The notes under the pieces: generated by a model
Databases searched by the model: none
What the model saw: only the letters and a program-made list of their open reading frames with translations
Told to the model about the DNA's origin: nothing
Shown: positions 5,719 through 9,212 of the stretch, one piece after another
Layout of the letters: each line of letters begins with the position of its first letter
Position numbering within the stretch: the first letter of the stretch is position 1
Made by a program: the position numbers and the translations under genes
Source of the DNA: Bacteroidota bacterium
GTDB lineage: Bacteria; Bacteroidota; Bacteroidia; Chitinophagales; Saprospiraceae
Reading direction: 5' to 3'
Length of the DNA stretch: 9,212 bases
Assembly: GCA_029573365.1 (NCBI GenBank)
Contig: JAKQGD010000167.1
Location: 1 to 9,212 of the forward strand

Positions 5719-7923
5719 TTAATACCCCGGATTTTGCTTTAGATTTGGGTTGGCCGAAATATCCGCCGAAGGTATGGGATACACATTATACTTAGGATCA
5801 ACAGGCTGCCCCTGGCTGACACCTCCTTTCCAAGCCCACAGATAATCACCCGTAGTAAACTTATTAAACCTGACCAGGTCTGTACGTCTGTGGCACTCCC
5901 AGTATAGTTCTCTGGCTCTTTCGTCAAGGATAAAATCCAAAGTAAGCTCGCTTTCTGTGACATTGCCTGCTGTACCGGTAAATGCCCTTGTCCTTACAGC
6001 ATTGACATATTCCACTGCCTTAGCCTTGGAAGCTCCTGACGCTCCCCTTAGGATGGCTTCAGCAGCCATGAGATAGGCGTCTGCCAACCTGAACATAGGA
6101 AAATCCGTATCAGGGAAGTCTACATTGGAGCCGGTCCTTCCGTCAGAAGTGATGTTTTTAAATTTCAGTACCGCGTAGCCATTGGTAAACACAGCTATAT
6201 CCTCTCTTGTGTCTATATCGAGTTTTTGGCCTTTGGTACCGAAAATACCCCTTTGGTCAAAACTTGTCAGCCTCAGCTGATAGGTGTAATCGGGATTTTC
6301 GAGGTCCAGTCTTATCTCATATCCACCTGATTTTGTAATCATGATGTTGTCTCCGCCAGCTTCCAGGATGCCGTCGGCTCCGGTATCGCCTAGATTGATT
6401 GCCCAGTCGTTATTGGCCCTGAATTTTATGGCCCCGGCATTCAGGTCCACTTTGGCTGTGAGATAACCCAACTCAGCATTCCACGTCAGTGGTGTATCAT
6501 TGTTCCAGCCTCCGGCAGTTGCGTCACCCACGACGCTCCAGGTCTGCTTCTCTATCGCGTAGGTATTGTTGTTGAGGTCTACCTTGATGTAATAAAGTCC
6601 GGGCTCACTGACCTTGATATTGGCACCATTGGTCTCCAGCTTGCCGTCACCTTCATTGTCACCCAGTTTGCCTCCCAGGGTAGAACTGGGGTTTCTCAGC
6701 ACCACAAATTCTGTATTGGCTGCAGCAAAATATCTATAGCCTTCATAAATTTTGTTGGACTTGGATGAAGTAAGGGCATTTTTTGTGTCACTTCCGTTGA
6801 ATGGAATGGCCTGAAATGAGCCGGGTATATACACTTTAGGATAATTTTTTCCGGGATTAAAATCGGTTACGATACCGGTCAGATCCGCCGGAAACTTTTC
6901 TACAAGTTGTTTTGTACACCTGGAGCCACCCCATCCGCTTGACACACCTGATTCTAGGGGATTTATAGCTCCACCTATGCCAGCACGGATGATAAAGGTC
7001 ATACCGCCCCACGTCCGGGTATTGAGGCCATCAAAAGTCACCGGAAAAATAATCTCTTTTGACAGATGGTTGTCGGCCAGGAAGAGGTTGGCGTATTTGG
7101 GTTCTAGCGTATAGCCGGCATTGAGTATTTTTTCGCATGCGGCGAGACATTCTGTATATTTCTTTTGGCCGGTATATACCTCGGCATTCAGATATAGCTT
7201 GGCCAAAAGCATCCAGACTGCTCCGCGGTCAGCACGGCCGTATTCATTGGTGCGGGGAGCCTTAATTTTGGACTCAATGTCGAGGAGTTCTGCTTCGATG
7301 TATTTAAAGAGGTCGTTGGCATTAGTCTGCACCGGAAAAAAAGATCCTACTTTGTCAGCTTCGGTTACAAAAGGTACATTCCTGAATATGTCCAGGGCAT
7401 GCCAGTAACTGAGGGCTCTTATAAACCTCGCCTCGGCACGATAGTCGGCGATTTCCTGTCTCAGGGTACCTGATACTCCCCTGCCGTCTAGCTTTTCGTC
7501 TGTGGTTTCGCGGAGAAATTCGTTGACCAGCGGAATCTGATAAAAGACCCTGCTGTAAAAGGCAAAAATAAATCCATCCGAAGGTGTCCAGTCCTGGTCG
7601 TGGAAGTCATAGATGGTCTGGTCGTTCCAGCCTATCAGGGCCTCATCGGTAGACAATTCCTGATGGTACCAGTAGCCTCTCAGATACTGTCCAAATCCTT
7701 CGTCTATCCCCGATATGTCGGCCTGCCCCGAAGGGCCTTCCTGCCCTGAGACGGCAAAGCCGGCATATAACTTGGCAAGAAATTTTTTGTACGAGGTTTC
7801 GTCATTAAATACGGTGCCCGATGTCACCAGGTTGGGATCCAGTGGTACAGTGTCCAGGTCTTTGAAACAGGAACTCAGGGCCAGGCCCGTGATGATTATG
7901 ATGAGTGCTTTTAACTTTTTCAT
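5719..7923 (-). CDS. SusD/RagB-type outer-membrane lipoprotein with nested SusE/SusF-type domains
   Basis: This surface lipoprotein binds nutrients (usually glycans) and acts as the lid of the SusC transporter encoded just upstream. From the ATG at 7921-7923 (734 residues) there is a lipoprotein signal peptide with lipobox LSSC (Cys19), followed by the acidic FKDLD expected for surface export. Residues about 20-347 form the N-terminal helical SusD part, with a tetratricopeptide-like core (YRAEARFIRALSYWHALD; AVWMLLAKLYLNAEVY). Residues about 554-734 are the C-terminal SusD part (FPMFRLADAYLMAAEAILRG; LDERARELYWECHRRTDLVRF; VYPIPSADI). Between them about 190 residues form two SusE/SusF-like modules; without them the length is that of an ordinary SusD. 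A longer frame to 7977 is rejected because it precedes the signal peptide and overlaps susC. The gap to susC is 40 bp. The substrate is unknown; alpha-glucan is a weak inference from the inserted modules. Confidence 0.94.
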   Translation of the reverse strand: MKKLKALIIIITGLALSSCFKDLDTVPLDPNLVTSGTVFNDETSYKKFLAKLYAGFAVSGQEGPSGQADISGIDEGFGQYLRGYWYHQELSTDEALIGWNDQTIYDFHDQDWTPSDGFIFAFYSRVFYQIPLVNEFLRETTDEKLDGRGVSGTLRQEIADYRAEARFIRALSYWHALDIFRNVPFVTEADKVGSFFPVQTNANDLFKYIEAELLDIESKIKAPRTNEYGRADRGAVWMLLAKLYLNAEVYTGQKKYTECLAACEKILNAGYTLEPKYANLFLADNHLSKEIIFPVTFDGLNTRTWGGMTFIIRAGIGGAINPLESGVSSGWGGSRCTKQLVEKFPADLTGIVTDFNPGKNYPKVYIPGSFQAIPFNGSDTKNALTSSKSNKIYEGYRYFAAANTEFVVLRNPSSTLGGKLGDNEGDGKLETNGANIKVSEPGLYYIKVDLNNNTYAIEKQTWSVVGDATAGGWNNDTPLTWNAELGYLTAKVDLNAGAIKFRANNDWAINLGDTGADGILEAGGDNIMITKSGGYEIRLDLENPDYTYQLRLTSFDQRGIFGTKGQKLDIDTREDIAVFTNGYAVLKFKNITSDGRTGSNVDFPDTDFPMFRLADAYLMAAEAILRGASGASKAKAVEYVNAVRTRAFTGTAGNVTESELTLDFILDERARELYWECHRRTDLVRFNKFTTGDYLWAWKGGVSQGQPVDPKYNVYPIPSADISANPNLKQNPGY
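6268..6837 (-). other. Two nested SusE/SusF-like glycan-binding modules inside susD
   Basis: Residues about 363-552 of the SusD protein form two tandem modules. The first runs from KVYIPGSFQA to about residue 458; the second from WSVVGDATAGGW (462) to about residue 551. Their C-terminal halves align without gaps at an offset of 91 residues (419-450 with 510-541), sharing LGD, DG-x-LE, G-x-NI, G-x-Y-x-I and DL; 15 of 32 positions are identical by hand count. The second module carries the IKFRANNDW motif typical of SusE/SusF starch-binding domains. The flanking SusD sequence resumes directly, with FPADL before and FDQRGIF after, as expected for an in-frame insertion into a loop. Confidence 0.85.
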
Positions 7924-7963
7924 TTTTGAAGATTTATGTCTGTTCAAAAAAAATAATTCAATA

Positions 7964-9212
7964 TTAAAAATCCACACTTATGCCGGCCAGGAAGGTCCGG
8001 GTCCTTGGATAAATGTTGTTGTCTATACCATTACCTATTTCAGGATCCAGTCCTTTGTATTTGGTGATTACAAAAGGATTCTGTACCGTTGCGTAAAACC
8101 GTGTAAACTTTCCAATAAACTTGTCCAGGCTGTAGCCAACGGTAATGTGGTCTATCCTGAAAAATGAGGCATCCGTAACGAAAAAGTCCGAAAACGTCAG
8201 GTTTCTCTGCTGCAGCAGGTTGTTTTCCAGTCCTGACCTGTGGATATTCTGCAGATAATTGGTAGGGTGATACAGTCTTTGAATAAACCCCATGTCAGTG
8301 GCCACATTGTTGTACACGTAGTTGCCGATATTCGATCTGCCGGCAAATGAAAAATCAAGGTTTTTGTATTTCAGATTACTGGTAATACCCATAATCACGT
8401 CAGGGGCAGGTTTTTGGAATCTGTATTTATCCAGATCATCGACTTTGCCGTCTTCATTTATATCATCAAACTTACCCTCTTGTATCTTGCCGTTTTCGTC
8501 GTACAATTGCTTATACACATAAAATGATGCCGGAGCGTAGTCCACGGAATGTATCTGAATATTACTGCTTACACCACCTGCGATTCCACCGGTCAATACG
8601 CCAATGTAATCGGGGTCCGTGGTAGCAGTAAGTTTTGTAATCCGGTTTCTGTTGTAAGCTGCATTAAATCCGATATCCCAGGTAAGTGATTCCGATTTAA
8701 CAGGGGATAAATTGAGCCCGAGTTCCACTCCCCTGTTGACCATGTTGCCTATGTTGGTATTGATAAAATTGGTCAGGTTTGTACCGGCAGGCACTTGGAT
8801 AAAATTGAGCAGATCCTTGGTGTTTCTCTGATACAGATCCAATGTACCCGAAAGTCTGTCTCTGACTATGGAAAAGTCCAGTCCAACATTGTAGGTGGTG
8901 GTTTCTTCCCACTTGATGTTGGCATCGTACCCATTAGGCCTGTATGTATTGATAAACGAATTTCCAATCTGGTAGGCAGCATTAAACAAACTCTGCTGGT
9001 ATATAGGCTGATACACATAAAATCCTCCGATATCCTGCTGGCCGGTCACACCCCATCCTGTTCGGAGTTTAAGGTTATTAAAATAAGAATTTTTATTGTC
9101 AATAAGCCTTACGGCCAATGCTGCTGCGGGAAAAATCCCCCATCTGGTATCTGGCGAAAATCTGGAAGTAGCATCACCTCTGACAGACAGGGTCAGCAAA
9201 ACGATGTCCTTA
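7964..9212 (-). CDS. SusC/RagA-type TonB-dependent outer-membrane receptor (C-terminal part, truncated by window edge)
   Basis: About 416 codons of the C-terminal half of a SusC-family TonB-dependent transporter are present; the reading frame is open to the window end, so the gene continues beyond 9212. Such proteins form the outer-membrane beta-barrel that imports oligosaccharides or peptides captured by SusD. Diagnostic features are the SVRGDATSRFSPDTRWGIFPAAALAVRL segment, LKLRTGWGVTGQQDIG, NVGLDFSIVRDRLSGTLDLYQRNTKDLL, NRGVELGLNLSPVKSESLTWDIGFNAAYNRN, an EDGKVDDLDKYRF acidic loop, and the final aromatic residue of a barrel protein (GISVDF). The signal peptide, carboxypeptidase-like domain and plug domain lie outside the window. 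It is followed after 40 bp by susD in the usual susC-susD order, and no frameshift is visible in the part shown. Confidence 0.95.
   Translation of the reverse strand, partial: KDIVLLTLSVRGDATSRFSPDTRWGIFPAAALAVRLIDNKNSYFNNLKLRTGWGVTGQQDIGGFYVYQPIYQQSLFNAAYQIGNSFINTYRPNGYDANIKWEETTTYNVGLDFSIVRDRLSGTLDLYQRNTKDLLNFIQVPAGTNLTNFINTNIGNMVNRGVELGLNLSPVKSESLTWDIGFNAAYNRNRITKLTATTDPDYIGVLTGGIAGGVSSNIQIHSVDYAPASFYVYKQLYDENGKIQEGKFDDINEDGKVDDLDKYRFQKPAPDVIMGITSNLKYKNLDFSFAGRSNIGNYVYNNVATDMGFIQRLYHPTNYLQNIHRSGLENNLLQQRNLTFSDFFVTDASFFRIDHITVGYSLDKFIGKFTRFYATVQNPFVITKYKGLDPEIGNGIDNNIYPRTRTFLAGISVDF

Noticed and set aside
7924..7977. Longer start for susD adding 18 residues
   Set aside because: It would overlap the end of susC and bury the lipoprotein signal peptide, which begins cleanly at the ATG at 7921-7923.
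7715..8167. Plus-strand reading frame across the susC/susD junction
   Set aside because: It is antisense to two clearly coding genes and shows no recognisable domain.
1..9212. CRISPR arrays, tRNA or rRNA genes, insertion sequences, phage attachment sites
   Set aside because: No direct repeats with spacers, cloverleaf sequences, transposase genes or terminal inverted repeats were seen anywhere in the window.

Overview
The window is bacterial and reads as a chromosomal segment from a member of the Bacteroidota. The diagnostic families are a SusC/SusD outer-membrane nutrient-uptake pair, DUF4252 and DUF2853 proteins, and an ECF sigma factor coupled to a one-helix membrane anti-sigma-like protein. 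Start codons have no strong Shine-Dalgarno sequence, which also fits the phylum. A Cytophagales- or Saprospirales-like lineage is possible, but the order cannot be fixed from this sequence.

Layout. Positions 1-210 hold no convincing gene and end in a likely ECF-type promoter. Positions 217-3002 are a plus-strand operon of five genes: ECF sigma factor, a membrane anti-sigma-like protein whose start overlaps the sigma gene by 11 bp, and three consecutive exported DUF4252 paralogues. A strong hairpin plus T-run (3023-3067) closes this operon and probably also the convergent DUF2853 gene (3071-3409, minus). A 188-bp divergent intergenic region follows, then a plus-strand membrane-anchored subtilisin-like protease (3598-5127). 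It converges on a minus-strand shikimate kinase (aroK, about 5138-5641). The rest (5719-9212, minus) is a Sus-type locus: the C-terminal part of a SusC-type TonB-dependent receptor, cut by the window edge, followed by a SusD-type lipoprotein.

How the genes work together. The sigma/anti-sigma/DUF4252 block looks like a self-contained and probably autoregulated envelope-signalling unit: a cytoplasmic sigma factor, a single-span membrane regulator and three small exported proteins of unknown function. SusC and SusD form the gated transporter and lid for an oligosaccharide. The SusD here is about 190 residues longer than usual because two SusE/SusF-type glycan-binding modules are nested in its middle, so a function normally given by separate SusE/SusF lipoproteins appears to be built into the lid. 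DUF2853, the protease and aroK look like independent neighbours.

The features most worth a second look are the nested SusE/SusF modules in SusD, the exact tandem duplication in the anti-sigma-like protein, the DUF4252 triplet, the near-leaderless sigma promoter, the polytopic subtilase, and a hairpin overlapping the longest possible aroK reading frame.
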